From Bacteroidota bacterium (GTDB taxonomy: Bacteria; Bacteroidota; Bacteroidia; Flavobacteriales_D; Crocinitomicaceae), in assembly GCA_006226555.1 (NCBI GenBank), contig SBGS01000180.1, forward strand, positions 1 to 14,310: a stretch of DNA of 14,310 bases. The letters run 5' to 3'. Shown here piece by piece: positions 7,031 to 14,155 of the stretch (the stretch's first letter is position 1; every line of letters begins with the position of its first letter). The notes under the pieces were generated by a model. That model searched no databases, had not been told where the DNA came from, and saw only the letters and a list, made by a program, of their open reading frames with translations. Made by a program: the position numbers and the translations under genes.

Positions 7031-7046
7031 CTGATCACTAATTTTG
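7017..7046 (+). promoter_or_regulatory. Promoter of the 79-aa gene (TTG-N19-TAATTTTG)
   Basis: TTG at 7017-7019, 19 nt, then an exact -7 box TAATTTTG at 7039-7046, 9 nt before ATG 7056. This is the most complete Bacteroidota promoter in the window. Its -7 box faces that of the TPR gene two bases away. Confidence 0.65.
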
Positions 7047-7048
7047 TA

Positions 7049-7056
7049 CAAAGATA
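7049..7056 (-). promoter_or_regulatory. -7 box of the TPR-nth operon (TATCTTTG)
   Basis: Exact TAnnTTTG on the minus strand, 18 nt before ATG 7030. Together with the plus-strand box it makes the inverted repeat TAATTTTG-TA-CAAAGATA (7039-7056). The last A of this box on plus is also the first base of the 79-aa gene's ATG. Confidence 0.6.
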
Positions 7057-7295
7057 TGGAGTTCCCACAATACAGAAGGTTGTCAAATCATAAGTCGTTC
7101 TACAGGATCGATTCGAATGAGCGTTTTGTTGAAATTCAAGTGATTGGAACAAGATGTTTTTCTCACGATGTCCAAGCGAAACAATATCCTGAAATACTGA
7201 GAATTCAGGAAATGCTGAAATATCAAATTGACGGTCTCGAGGAGTCCAGCGAAGAAGAGTTTACCAACTATTTAATGAGATCATTTAATGTTTGA
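7056..7295 (+). CDS. Conserved-looking 79-aa protein of unknown function
   Basis: A 79-residue protein starting MEFPQYRRLSNHKSFYRI, with no signal peptide or membrane helix, an aromatic and charged N half (FVEIQVIGTRCF) and an acidic C-terminal helix (EESSEEEFTNYL). The composition is that of a real soluble protein, and the gene has its own promoter and an ATG 9 nt after the -7 box; the longer TTG start at 7044 lies in the promoter and is rejected. I recognise the general look of small uncharacterised flavobacterial proteins but can assign no domain. It diverges from the TPR-nth operon and its last 11 bp overlap the convergent esterase gene. Confidence 0.72.
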   Translation: MEFPQYRRLSNHKSFYRIDSNERFVEIQVIGTRCFSHDVQAKQYPEILRIQEMLKYQIDGLEESSEEEFTNYLMRSFNV

Positions 7296-8388
7296 TGATC
7301 TTTTTTACAACATTATCTAGCTGTAAATAGTAAATACCGGGTGAAAGATCTGTGATGTCAAGTGATGATTCCCCCGCCGGTATTTGACGCTTTAGGATCA
7401 GCTGGCCCGTTGCATTCGTAATGTATAATTCTCCGTTTGATGAGGTTTTGATCGTGACAGCTGCTTCGGTTGGATTAGGGTATAGTTCGAATAAAAAAGC
7501 TATATTTTTATCTACTCCCGCTTGTGCCGGACTCGAGTGACTCCACTGACGGAAGAAACGCCAGATCTCCTGAATTTCTGTTATGTCATTTAGTGGATAT
7601 TGGAAATATACGTGATCACCGCCGTTTGCACGAATGAATTCCATTGAACCTGCTGGTGTACAGCCTTGAGCAACAAAATGATCAAAAGTCAATCCATCTG
7701 AAGCCAGATCGGGAAACTGGGTAGAATCAGATGTTATTGAACACCCGTGCTGAGCGATCCAAAATTCATATGAGTCTTTTGCCAATTTCAACGAAGGTAA
7801 TCCACCGTTGTCGTAAGGAACTGTACCATCCGCAGTGCCGTGTATGTGCATTACAGGTGTTAAGTAGGCTGGAGCACAATTCGTATAGTCACTTTGGGAC
7901 ATTGCTCCGGACATGACACCGATTGCGGCAACACGGTCGTTTAAATTACATGCCAAGTGATAGGACATAATTCCCCCCATTGAGAATCCTGAGACATAAA
8001 TACGACTTGGATCAGCGTTGTAATCATTGATCATAAGATTCATCATTGCATTAAAGAATGAAAGGTCATCAGCAGATGAAGAAATGATCGTACCGTTGTT
8101 CCAAGAAGTCTGACCTAGTCCATTTAACTCTCCTTGCGGATAGATCACAATAAACCGTGCAGTATCAGCCATTACATTATAACCGATGTTCGCGATATTT
8201 TGCGCATTATCTCCAATACCGTGTAAACAGAAGACAACAGGAAGCGATTCTGTGCCGGCATCAAATCCGGTTGGAAGATATTGAACGTAAGTCCTGTTAG
8301 TGGTTCCTATAGTAACGGATTCATTGGTTTGCTGACTGTACGTGAAGAATGAGAACAATGACAGCGCAACGAGAGTAGATCTTAGCAT
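7285..8388 (-). CDS. T9SS-secreted PHB depolymerase/feruloyl esterase-like hydrolase
   Basis: A 367-residue secreted serine hydrolase. The signal peptide covers about residues 1-18. The alpha/beta-hydrolase catalytic domain (about 24-285) shows the HG oxyanion motif at 56-57, nucleophile S136 in GFSMGG, D187 in HGTADGTVPY and H259 in GGDHVYFQYP. This is the layout of the LpqC / polyhydroxybutyrate-depolymerase / feruloyl-esterase group, which cleaves ester bonds; the real substrate is unknown. From about residue 300 there is a type IX secretion sorting domain: FELYPNP, ITNATGQ, LSPGIYYLQL and the basic end VKKIIKH. The enzyme should cross the outer membrane by T9SS and be released or surface-anchored. 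AAAGGA, a possible ribosome site, and a TATATTTA box precede ATG 8388. Confidence 0.9.
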   Translation of the reverse strand: MLRSTLVALSLFSFFTYSQQTNESVTIGTTNRTYVQYLPTGFDAGTESLPVVFCLHGIGDNAQNIANIGYNVMADTARFIVIYPQGELNGLGQTSWNNGTIISSSADDLSFFNAMMNLMINDYNADPSRIYVSGFSMGGIMSYHLACNLNDRVAAIGVMSGAMSQSDYTNCAPAYLTPVMHIHGTADGTVPYDNGGLPSLKLAKDSYEFWIAQHGCSITSDSTQFPDLASDGLTFDHFVAQGCTPAGSMEFIRANGGDHVYFQYPLNDITEIQEIWRFFRQWSHSSPAQAGVDKNIAFLFELYPNPTEAAVTIKTSSNGELYITNATGQLILKRQIPAGESSLDITDLSPGIYYLQLDNVVKKIIKH

Positions 8389-8465
8389 GGTTTTTCCTTT
8401 AAATATAATGATTTGTTTTTACAGTCCTATGTGGCTTTTTCGTTGAACTTTAGTAAATTCATCGG

Positions 8466-8930
8466 GTGAGAAATAAACTATTCTTCATACTGCTGATCCT
8501 CATCTCTTCATGCACTTTGAGTGCTGATCAGGAAGCGACTTTAAATCGGTCTATCAATAACCATCTTTCTGCAATGAATGAGGGCAGGATGCTCCAATAT
8601 TTATCTGAAATTCATCCATTGGCTGTGAGATATTACAAGGACAAAGGAGATTCAGTGTTTGAGGCGCACTTTGAGCTCAAGAATATTAATTCTGAAGTTT
8701 ATTATCAGGATCCGATCATTAAGCAAATTGAGAAGGAAGGGGATGTCATTCATGTCGAATTTGAGGTTTTAGAGATCAGTTCGAATTTATTTGATGAAGA
8801 AGCCAGTCCGCTTAAGGTTTTTGCCTTGTCGTCAGACAATGGTAAGAGCTGGTATTTTTTACATGATAATGATTACACGGATGATCATGTTTTAAAAAAG
8901 GAAGAGCGCTTGATAAATGTTAAACAATGA
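8466..8930 (+). CDS. Predicted lipoprotein, first gene of outer-membrane operon
   Basis: A 154-residue protein with a lipoprotein signal (MRNKLFFILLILISSC, C16 lipidated). The mature part has a helical N half (NRSINNHLSAMNEGRM) and a beta-rich C half including VIHVEFEVLEISSNLF and NGKSWYFL. Its size and the repeated Y/F-W strands resemble small nuclear-transport-factor-2-like folds, but I cannot assign one with confidence. Translation starts at GTG 8466. The stop overlaps the start of the next gene as ATGA (8927-8930), so translation is probably coupled. It likely sits in the outer membrane facing the periplasm next to the two barrel proteins encoded downstream. No consensus -7 box was found before it. 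Confidence 0.75.
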   Translation: MRNKLFFILLILISSCTLSADQEATLNRSINNHLSAMNEGRMLQYLSEIHPLAVRYYKDKGDSVFEAHFELKNINSEVYYQDPIIKQIEKEGDVIHVEFEVLEISSNLFDEEASPLKVFALSSDNGKSWYFLHDNDYTDDHVLKKEERLINVKQ

Positions 8931-9745
8931 GATTATTAATAGGACTTTTTAGTTTGGCCCTCTTTCATGTGGTGAATGCTCAGGGGTATTTGCCGTCGGG
9001 AGGAAGAGCAATTTCAATGGCAAATGCGGTTGTGTCCATTGAGGATGAATTTGCGTTTTTCAATAACCCGGCAACAGCGTCCAGGTATAAAAGTATAAAG
9101 GCTGGATTGGCATACGAAAACAGATTTTTATTGAAGGAACTTCAGTCTCAAAGTTTGGCTGCCGCAATTCCGTTGGGAAAAGGTGTAATGACCTTGGGAG
9201 GACATCATTACGGTTATACACAATTCAGGTCTTATCGAGCGGGAATAGGTTATTCTATGGGGCTTTCAGAGAAATTTTCGATGGGGGTTCAATTGAATTA
9301 TCTTGGTTTGATGTTAAACCAGAACTATGGATCATCTAGCGCATTAACTGCGGATGCAGGCTGGTTTGCTGAGATCACTCCAAAATGGAACATTGGTTTA
9401 AGTGTAATGAATATTGGCAGGGCAGGATTATCCGATTATGAGGATGATCGGTACTCAACAGCGATGAGGTTGGGAACAAGTTATCGTTTTTCTGATCGAG
9501 TTCTGATTTCAATTGAAGGGGATAAAGATCTGGATAATCCCTTGCGTTTCAGAAGTGGGATTGAATATGGAATTTCAGAAGATTTTTTCTTGAGAGGAGG
9601 ATTAGCAACCAATAGACTTGAGATGAGTTTTGGTATGGGTTATTGCTTTTCTGTTTTGAGAATAGATATTGGTTCAAGCTATGATCAGATCCTAGGGTGG
9701 TCTCCGAATTTTTCGATTGTTTTTATAAATAAGGACACAAAATAA
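8927..9745 (+). CDS. PorV/PorQ-family-like outer-membrane beta-barrel protein
   Basis: A 272-residue protein with a signal peptide (cleavage near A18-Q19). The mature N terminus has the pattern GGRAISMANAVVSIEDEFAFFNNPATAS typical of the PorV/PorQ and FadL-like outer-membrane group, where G-R-A-x-M-x-N-A and N-P-A mark the plug region. The rest is alternating amphipathic beta-strands (GIGYSMGLSEKFSMGVQLNYLG, FFLRGGLATNRLEMSFGMGY) that can form a barrel, ending in FSIVF. PorV shuttles T9SS cargo, but this protein is shorter and sits in a different operon, so that role is only a possibility. It overlaps the upstream lipoprotein by ATGA and the downstream gene by TAATG. Confidence 0.8.
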   Translation: MRLLIGLFSLALFHVVNAQGYLPSGGRAISMANAVVSIEDEFAFFNNPATASRYKSIKAGLAYENRFLLKELQSQSLAAAIPLGKGVMTLGGHHYGYTQFRSYRAGIGYSMGLSEKFSMGVQLNYLGLMLNQNYGSSSALTADAGWFAEITPKWNIGLSVMNIGRAGLSDYEDDRYSTAMRLGTSYRFSDRVLISIEGDKDLDNPLRFRSGIEYGISEDFFLRGGLATNRLEMSFGMGYCFSVLRIDIGSSYDQILGWSPNFSIVFINKDTK

Positions 9746-11820
9746 TGATGAAGTCACTTTTGCTTGCATTTATTTTGGTCTTGTTTCCGCTCGTTCTCAC
9801 GGCGCAGCAAAAGGAGGATATTATTCAACAAAGGATTGAGTTTATATCAGAACAACTGGAGGATGAAAGTGTTGATCTAACCGACGTTGTCGTCCAGTTA
9901 AACTATTATTACGATCATCCGCTAAACCTGAATAGTGCGGATCGAGATGAACTTGAAGCGCTTGGATTATTGACCGATATTCAGATCAGTGATCTCTTAT
10001 TACACATTAAGCTATTTGGTAAGTTTATTTCGATCTACGAGCTTCAAAGCCTTACCTATTGGGATTTGGAAACGATCTTTATGGTCCTTCCTTTTGTTCG
10101 GGTCGATGATAAGCTGGATCAGGTGCATGTGTCCTTAAAAGAAATGCTCAAGTATGGGAAGTTTGAAGCTTTTATGAGATACCAGCGAATTGTTGAGGAT
10201 AAGGCAGGTTATGAACAAGTATCGGACTCAATTCTTCAAAATAGTAACTCTTATTATTATGGTAATGCGGATCGATATTACTCTAGATTGCGGTTTAGTT
10301 ACCGTACCAATTTCAGTGTTGGCGTAACGGCGGAGAAAGATCCGGGTGAAATGTTTTTCAGAGGGGCGCAATCTCAAGGTTTTGATTTTTACTCTGCACA
10401 TGCTTTCTATAAAGGAGGGAAGTACATTCAAACTGTCGCCATTGGAGATTATCAAATTCAAATAGGGCAGGGACTTAATTTGTGGTCAGGCTATGCATTT
10501 AATAAGACGGCAGATGCTACCAATGTTAAAAGGTCTGCACAACCTATTCGCCCTTATACATCGGTAGATGAAACAAGGTTCTTAAGAGGAGCAGCGGTTG
10601 ATCTTGGTTTAGGAGATTTTTCATTGTTGATTTTTGGTTCATATAAAGGAGTTGATGCGACTTTAACGGCATCTGACACGTTGGCTGCAGAAGATTTTGA
10701 AGCCAGTAGCATCAATCTCAGTGGATTGCACAGAACAAATAGTGAAATTGATCGAAAGGATGCCTTAAAGGAAATTATTGGAGGTGCTAACTTCCGTTTT
10801 CAGCGTTCAGCTTTCAATGCCGGTATATCGGCGGTATATCAGGGCTATGATAGACCGTTTATTCGAGATACGATGCCATACAATATGTATGATTTTAGAG
10901 GGAAAAGTACAGTTGGATTGAGTGCAGATTACAGTTGGACCTACAGGAATTTTAACTTTTTTGGTGAGGTAGCGAATGTTACGCATTCCAGTGCTTTTGC
11001 AAATGTCCATGGTGTACTCATTGCTTTGGATAAGTTTGTTTCAATGTCTTTGGTCTATAGAAACTACGATCGTGCGTATTCGACATTTTACAATGCCGGA
11101 TTCAGAGAGGGAAGTAGAACACAGAATGAAAAAGGATTATATGCAGGTTTGAAAGCCCAACTCACCAAGAGCTTTTTTGTATCCGGATATCTTGATGCAT
11201 TTAAATTTCCATGGTTAAGATATCAAACTGATGCTCCGTCAGATGGACATGAATTGTTGATCCAGCCGACATATCGACCGAATCGAAATTTGGAAATATA
11301 CGTGCGTTACAGAGAGCAGCAAAAAGCCAGAAACAGCAGGGATCAGGATAATACGATTACAGAGATCGAGGACGTTAGACAGCGTAATTACAGAATTAAT
11401 TTCAGTTACAAAGTCAGCGATGCATTTCAGATCAAAAGCAGGATCGAATATGTTACCCTTGAGCGTCCTTCAAGCGAGGATGAAAAAGGGATGATTTTCA
11501 CACAGGATATCCTCTTTAAACCAAAATCATCTCCAGTTGATATTGCTTTGCGTTATGCATTGTTTGACACGGACAGCTATGACACGCGTATCTATAGTTA
11601 CGAGAATAATGCACTCTATGTTTTTGCAGTACCGGCTTATTATTATAGAGGCAGTCGTGCCTACGTATTATTGCGCTATACTTTCCTGAGAAAATGCGAT
11701 CTATGGTTCAGGTATGCAGTCAATATATATGCAAATCGTGATTCCCTTGGATCCGGAGCGGAAGAAATTACGGGGAATAAAAGATCAGAAATTACCCTTC
11801 AGCTGCGTATTAAACTCTAG
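9745..11820 (+). CDS. Large outer-membrane protein with degenerate helix-hairpin-helix and predicted beta-barrel
   Basis: A 691-residue protein. The signal peptide covers 1-20, then a helical segment, then a ComEA/HhH-like region at about 58-118 (LNLNSADRDELEAL through FGKFISIYELQSLTYWDLETI). The ComEA-type frame N-x-N-x-A-x3-EL is kept, but the G-x-G hairpin that contacts DNA phosphate is replaced by LLTDIQ, so DNA binding is doubtful. From about 130 to the end the sequence is aromatic-rich alternating strands (YYSRLRFSYRTNFSVGVTAEKDPG, YVLLRYTFLRKCDLWFRYAV) closing with ITLQLRIKL, as expected for a large beta-barrel. ATGATG 9745 overlaps the upstream stop as TAATG. Possible roles are a secretion pore, a DNA-uptake component or an assembly scaffold; none is shown. 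Its stop abuts dnaX. Confidence 0.82.
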   Translation: MMKSLLLAFILVLFPLVLTAQQKEDIIQQRIEFISEQLEDESVDLTDVVVQLNYYYDHPLNLNSADRDELEALGLLTDIQISDLLLHIKLFGKFISIYELQSLTYWDLETIFMVLPFVRVDDKLDQVHVSLKEMLKYGKFEAFMRYQRIVEDKAGYEQVSDSILQNSNSYYYGNADRYYSRLRFSYRTNFSVGVTAEKDPGEMFFRGAQSQGFDFYSAHAFYKGGKYIQTVAIGDYQIQIGQGLNLWSGYAFNKTADATNVKRSAQPIRPYTSVDETRFLRGAAVDLGLGDFSLLIFGSYKGVDATLTASDTLAAEDFEASSINLSGLHRTNSEIDRKDALKEIIGGANFRFQRSAFNAGISAVYQGYDRPFIRDTMPYNMYDFRGKSTVGLSADYSWTYRNFNFFGEVANVTHSSAFANVHGVLIALDKFVSMSLVYRNYDRAYSTFYNAGFREGSRTQNEKGLYAGLKAQLTKSFFVSGYLDAFKFPWLRYQTDAPSDGHELLIQPTYRPNRNLEIYVRYREQQKARNSRDQDNTITEIEDVRQRNYRINFSYKVSDAFQIKSRIEYVTLERPSSEDEKGMIFTQDILFKPKSSPVDIALRYALFDTDSYDTRIYSYENNALYVFAVPAYYYRGSRAYVLLRYTFLRKCDLWFRYAVNIYANRDSLGSGAEEITGNKRSEITLQLRIKL

Positions 11821-13541
11821 TTAATATTCGATATCCAGATTGAATATACTTTTGAATGTGTGTAGGCTTGGATTTTTTCTCGCCATACGCTGGAATTTAT
11901 CTTTACCCGTTAGGTGTATGATCTCCTCATCCGGGTTATCAGTAACATCCACTTGTATCTCTACGTGATAATTCTTTACGCGTTTGCGAACGAAGTTGTT
12001 GAAATCAGGAAGCACTTGCTGAATAATGTCGACCATCACTTTATGATCAACTTCAAAGAGGAACTGATGTTCTTTTTGCATTTTAGGATCTCTTCTTTTC
12101 AATGCAGAATAGATAGATTCTTTTCCTTGCTCCTTCATCTCATAGGCAAAACTGTGCCATGCCATCTTTATATCATCGAAGGTATACCTTTCGTAAGGTA
12201 GGTCATCACGATTTGCGGCTACAGCCGTGTTTTCTTCGGGATTAAGAAGTTTCTTTATTGAAATAGAAGAAGAACGCAATTGACCTGTTGGTTGGCTTGC
12301 TTCTTTGGGTTGATTTCTGAATTGAGGAATGAACTGACGTTTCGCCGGCTGAGCTTCTGTTTTTGCTTTAGGAGCTACCGTTCGAATGTCCTGATTTGCA
12401 AATGGAATGATCTTAACCCTTCGTTTCAGGGATTTTTTTTTTCAGTCTCTTCTTTTATCGAGCAGAGTTCCATGAGTGCCATTTCAACCAGCAATCGCTG
12501 ATTTTTGGATGCTTTATACTCCACATCAACACGACTCAACACTCCCAAAGCTCTGATGATTTGATCAGCAGGTAGTTGTTTTGATTGCTCAATATATTTT
12601 TGCTGAACACTTTCTCCAACTTCAAGTAATTTCGCCGTTCGAACATCCTTACATACTAACAGATTCCGGTAATGTTCGGCAAGACCTGCGATAAAATTAT
12701 GCGCATCAAAGCCTTTGTCGATCACGTCGTTTAAAAGTAATAAAGCTCCCGGTATATCTTCTTTTTGAGTGTATTCGATAACCTTGAAATAGTAATCGTA
12801 ATCAAGAATATTCAGATTTTCAATAACACTCTTATATGTAATCTCATTTCCTGAGAACGTTACGATCTGGTCGAAGATCGACAGGGCATCTCGAAGCGCA
12901 CCGTCGGCCTTTTGCGCTATGATATGCAATGCCTCAGGTTCCGCAGAGATCCCTTCTTTGGAAGCAATGTTCTCCAGATGATCGGCAATGTCTTTAACCT
13001 TGATCCGGTTAAAATCGAAGATCTGACAACGTGATAAAATCGTTGGAATGATCTTGTGTTTTTCTGTTGTCGCCAGTATAAAGATGGCGTGTCTTGGAGG
13101 CTCTTCGAGCGTTTTCAGGAAGGCGTTAAATGCCGAAGTTGACAACATGTGAACCTCGTCTATGATGTAAACCTTATGCGTTCCCAACTGAGGAGCAATG
13201 TTCACCTGGTTGATCAGTTCTCGAATATTATCAACACTATTATTCGAAGCTGCATCAAGCTCATAAACATTTAAAGACGCACCCGAATTGAAGGATTGAC
13301 ATGACTCACACTCATTACAAGCTTCAAAGTCAGCTGTCTTGTTGAAGCAGTTTATTGTTTTTGCTAAAATCCTCGCTGTAGAGGTTTTTCCGACCCCGCG
13401 CGAACCACAAAAAAGAAATGCCTGAGCTAAATGATCGTTTTTGAGCGCACTTTTTAACGTAGCAGTAATCGACTTCTGACCAACGACTGAATCGAAGGTT
13501 TGCGGACGATATTTTCTGGCTGATACGACGAAGTCACTCAT
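11821..13541 (-). CDS. dnaX: DNA polymerase III subunit tau (full length, via -1 frameshift at A10)
   Basis: Clamp-loader ATPase of the replicative polymerase. From ATG 13541 the N part shows Walker A GSRGVGKT (46-53), zinc ligands C65, C75, C78 and C81, Walker B IIDEVH (126-131), the sensor-1 LATTE (156-160) and the SRC motif (170-172). The frame-0 reading stops at 12426-12428. A -1 shift in the 10-A run (12433-12442) gives a continuous open frame through EKKKSLKRRVKIIPFANQ, a Pro/Gln/Lys linker and a C-terminal domain (residues about 421-573, KKLLNPEEN to FNLDIEY). The total is 573 residues, a usual length for Bacteroidota tau. The -7 box TATATTTG ends 6 nt before ATG, predicting a near-leaderless mRNA. 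Whether the shift is translational, transcriptional or a sequence artefact is open. Confidence 0.82.
12417..12442 (-). promoter_or_regulatory. dnaX slippage site: A10 run plus adjacent hairpin
   Basis: On the coding (minus) strand, G is followed by ten A (12442-12433), giving GAA AAA AAA AAT CCC TGA in frame 0 and AAA AAA AAA TCC after a -1 shift. A purine-rich AAAAGAAGAG lies just upstream. A small hairpin, CCCT (12431-12428), a 7-nt loop and AGGG (12420-12417), starts 1 nt after the run and contains the gamma stop codon in its stem and loop. The hairpin is only 4 bp, so a weak stimulator at best. Confidence 0.65.
12426..13541 (-). CDS. dnaX: DNA polymerase III subunit gamma-like short form (frame 0)
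   Basis: The unshifted reading of dnaX. It holds the complete AAA+ ATPase, zinc and collar domains and ends at residue 371 with EETEKKNP, three codons after the A run begins, at TGA 12426-12428. It would be analogous to the gamma products of Escherichia coli and Thermus, which keep clamp-loading but lose the parts that tether polymerase and helicase. The start at ATG 13541 is preferred to TTG 13550, which overlaps the -7 box. Its existence as a product is inferred only from the sequence. Confidence 0.6.
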   Translation of the reverse strand: MSDFVVSARKYRPQTFDSVVGQKSITATLKSALKNDHLAQAFLFCGSRGVGKTSTARILAKTINCFNKTADFEACNECESCQSFNSGASLNVYELDAASNNSVDNIRELINQVNIAPQLGTHKVYIIDEVHMLSTSAFNAFLKTLEEPPRHAIFILATTEKHKIIPTILSRCQIFDFNRIKVKDIADHLENIASKEGISAEPEALHIIAQKADGALRDALSIFDQIVTFSGNEITYKSVIENLNILDYDYYFKVIEYTQKEDIPGALLLLNDVIDKGFDAHNFIAGLAEHYRNLLVCKDVRTAKLLEVGESVQQKYIEQSKQLPADQIIRALGVLSRVDVEYKASKNQRLLVEMALMELCSIKEETEKKNP

Positions 13542-13547
13542 GACAAA

Positions 13548-13555
13548 CAAATATA
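13548..13555 (-). promoter_or_regulatory. -7 box of dnaX (TATATTTG)
   Basis: Exact TAnnTTTG on the minus strand ending 6 nt before ATG 13541. A TTGACC lies about 24 nt further upstream, slightly beyond normal -33 spacing. The box overlaps the alternative TTG start (13550), which supports the ATG. Confidence 0.55.
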
Positions 13556-13604
13556 AGCTAATTGATGCCTAATTTAGGTCAATGTTGATAACTCTTTATT
13601 GAAA

Positions 13605-13629
13605 AAAAGCGGGAAAGATTCCCGCTTTT
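13605..13629 (-). terminator. Intrinsic terminator of the prolyl isomerase gene
   Basis: Stem AAAAGCGGGAA (13605-13615), loop AGA, TTCCCGCTTTT (13619-13629). On the minus strand it is followed by three more U and lies 2 nt after the stop of the isomerase (13632). It separates that gene from dnaX. Confidence 0.9.
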
Positions 13630-13631
13630 AC

Positions 13632-14084
13632 TTATTCAAAAATCTCTATGGAGTCTATTGTATCTCCTTGACGAATGTCATCAACGACATCTACTCCCTC
13701 AACAACTTTGCCGAAACATGTGTGATTTCTGTCAAGATGTGCTGTATTGTTGCGTGAGTGACAAACGAAAAACTGAGAACCTCCTGTGTTTCTTCCGGCA
13801 TGAGCCATGGAAAGAACGCCTCGATCGTGATATTGATTTTCTCCATCTAATTCACAATCGATTTTATATCCTGGTCCACCGGTTCCGGGCATTCCTGTAG
13901 CTCCTTCACGCGTATTTGGACATCCTCCCTGGATAACAAAGTCAGGAATAACACGGTGCCACTTCAAACCATTATAATATCCTTCTTTAGCAAGCTTCAC
14001 AAAGTTAGCGACAGTATTTGGAGCATCTTTTTCATAGAACTCCACTTTCATTTCTCCTTTGTTTGTTTTGATCAATGCGTACAT
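13632..14084 (-). CDS. Cyclophilin-type peptidyl-prolyl cis-trans isomerase
   Basis: A 150-residue cyclophilin, catalysing proline cis-trans isomerisation in folding proteins. The signature WHRVIPDFVIQGG at 42-54 contains the catalytic arginine R44. GGSQFFVCHS at 101-110, AHLD near 115-118 and HTCFGKVVEG at 121-130 complete the active-site frame. No signal peptide is seen, so it is cytoplasmic. I start at ATG 14084 (MYALIKTNKG). The 19-residue upstream extension is rejected because it spans the -7 box TATCTTTG (14101-14108), which lies 16 nt before this ATG. Followed by its own terminator, it is a single-gene unit divergent from the bshC-like gene. Confidence 0.93.
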   Translation of the reverse strand: MYALIKTNKGEMKVEFYEKDAPNTVANFVKLAKEGYYNGLKWHRVIPDFVIQGGCPNTREGATGMPGTGGPGYKIDCELDGENQYHDRGVLSMAHAGRNTGGSQFFVCHSRNNTAHLDRNHTCFGKVVEGVDVVDDIRQGDTIDSIEIFE

Positions 14085-14100
14085 GTTCGTTTTTTTTGTG

Positions 14101-14108
14101 CAAAGATA
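14101..14108 (-). promoter_or_regulatory. -7 box of the prolyl isomerase gene (TATCTTTG)
   Basis: Exact TAnnTTTG on the minus strand, 16 nt before ATG 14084. It is the same octamer, followed by a similar ACAAA context, as the TPR gene promoter. No -33 TTG at normal spacing. Confidence 0.55.
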
Positions 14109-14144
14109 GGGTTTTCGTTGCTTCACTTTTTCGATTCGCATGTT

Positions 14145-14152
14145 TACATTTG
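14145..14152 (+). promoter_or_regulatory. -7 box of the bshC-like gene (TACATTTG)
   Basis: Exact TAnnTTTG on the plus strand, only 3 nt before ATG 14156, so transcription should start at or near the A of the start codon. A TTG lies at 14118-14120, 24 nt upstream. Confidence 0.55.
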
Positions 14153-14155
14153 TAC

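Noticed and set aside
11821..12279. A separate 152-aa minus-strand gene downstream of dnaX
   Set aside because: It begins at a TTG with no promoter, and the same frame is open a further 150 nt back to the A10 run. It is better explained as the tau C terminus.
11914..12501. Plus-strand frames of 95 and 73 codons opposite the dnaX 3' half
   Set aside because: The minus-strand -1 frame of dnaX is continuous across this region and encodes a plausible tau domain; the plus frames look like antisense noise.
14085..14141. A 19-residue N-terminal extension of the prolyl isomerase
   Set aside because: It spans the -7 box at 14101-14108 and cyclophilins of this type start directly before the first beta strand (MYALIKTNKG).
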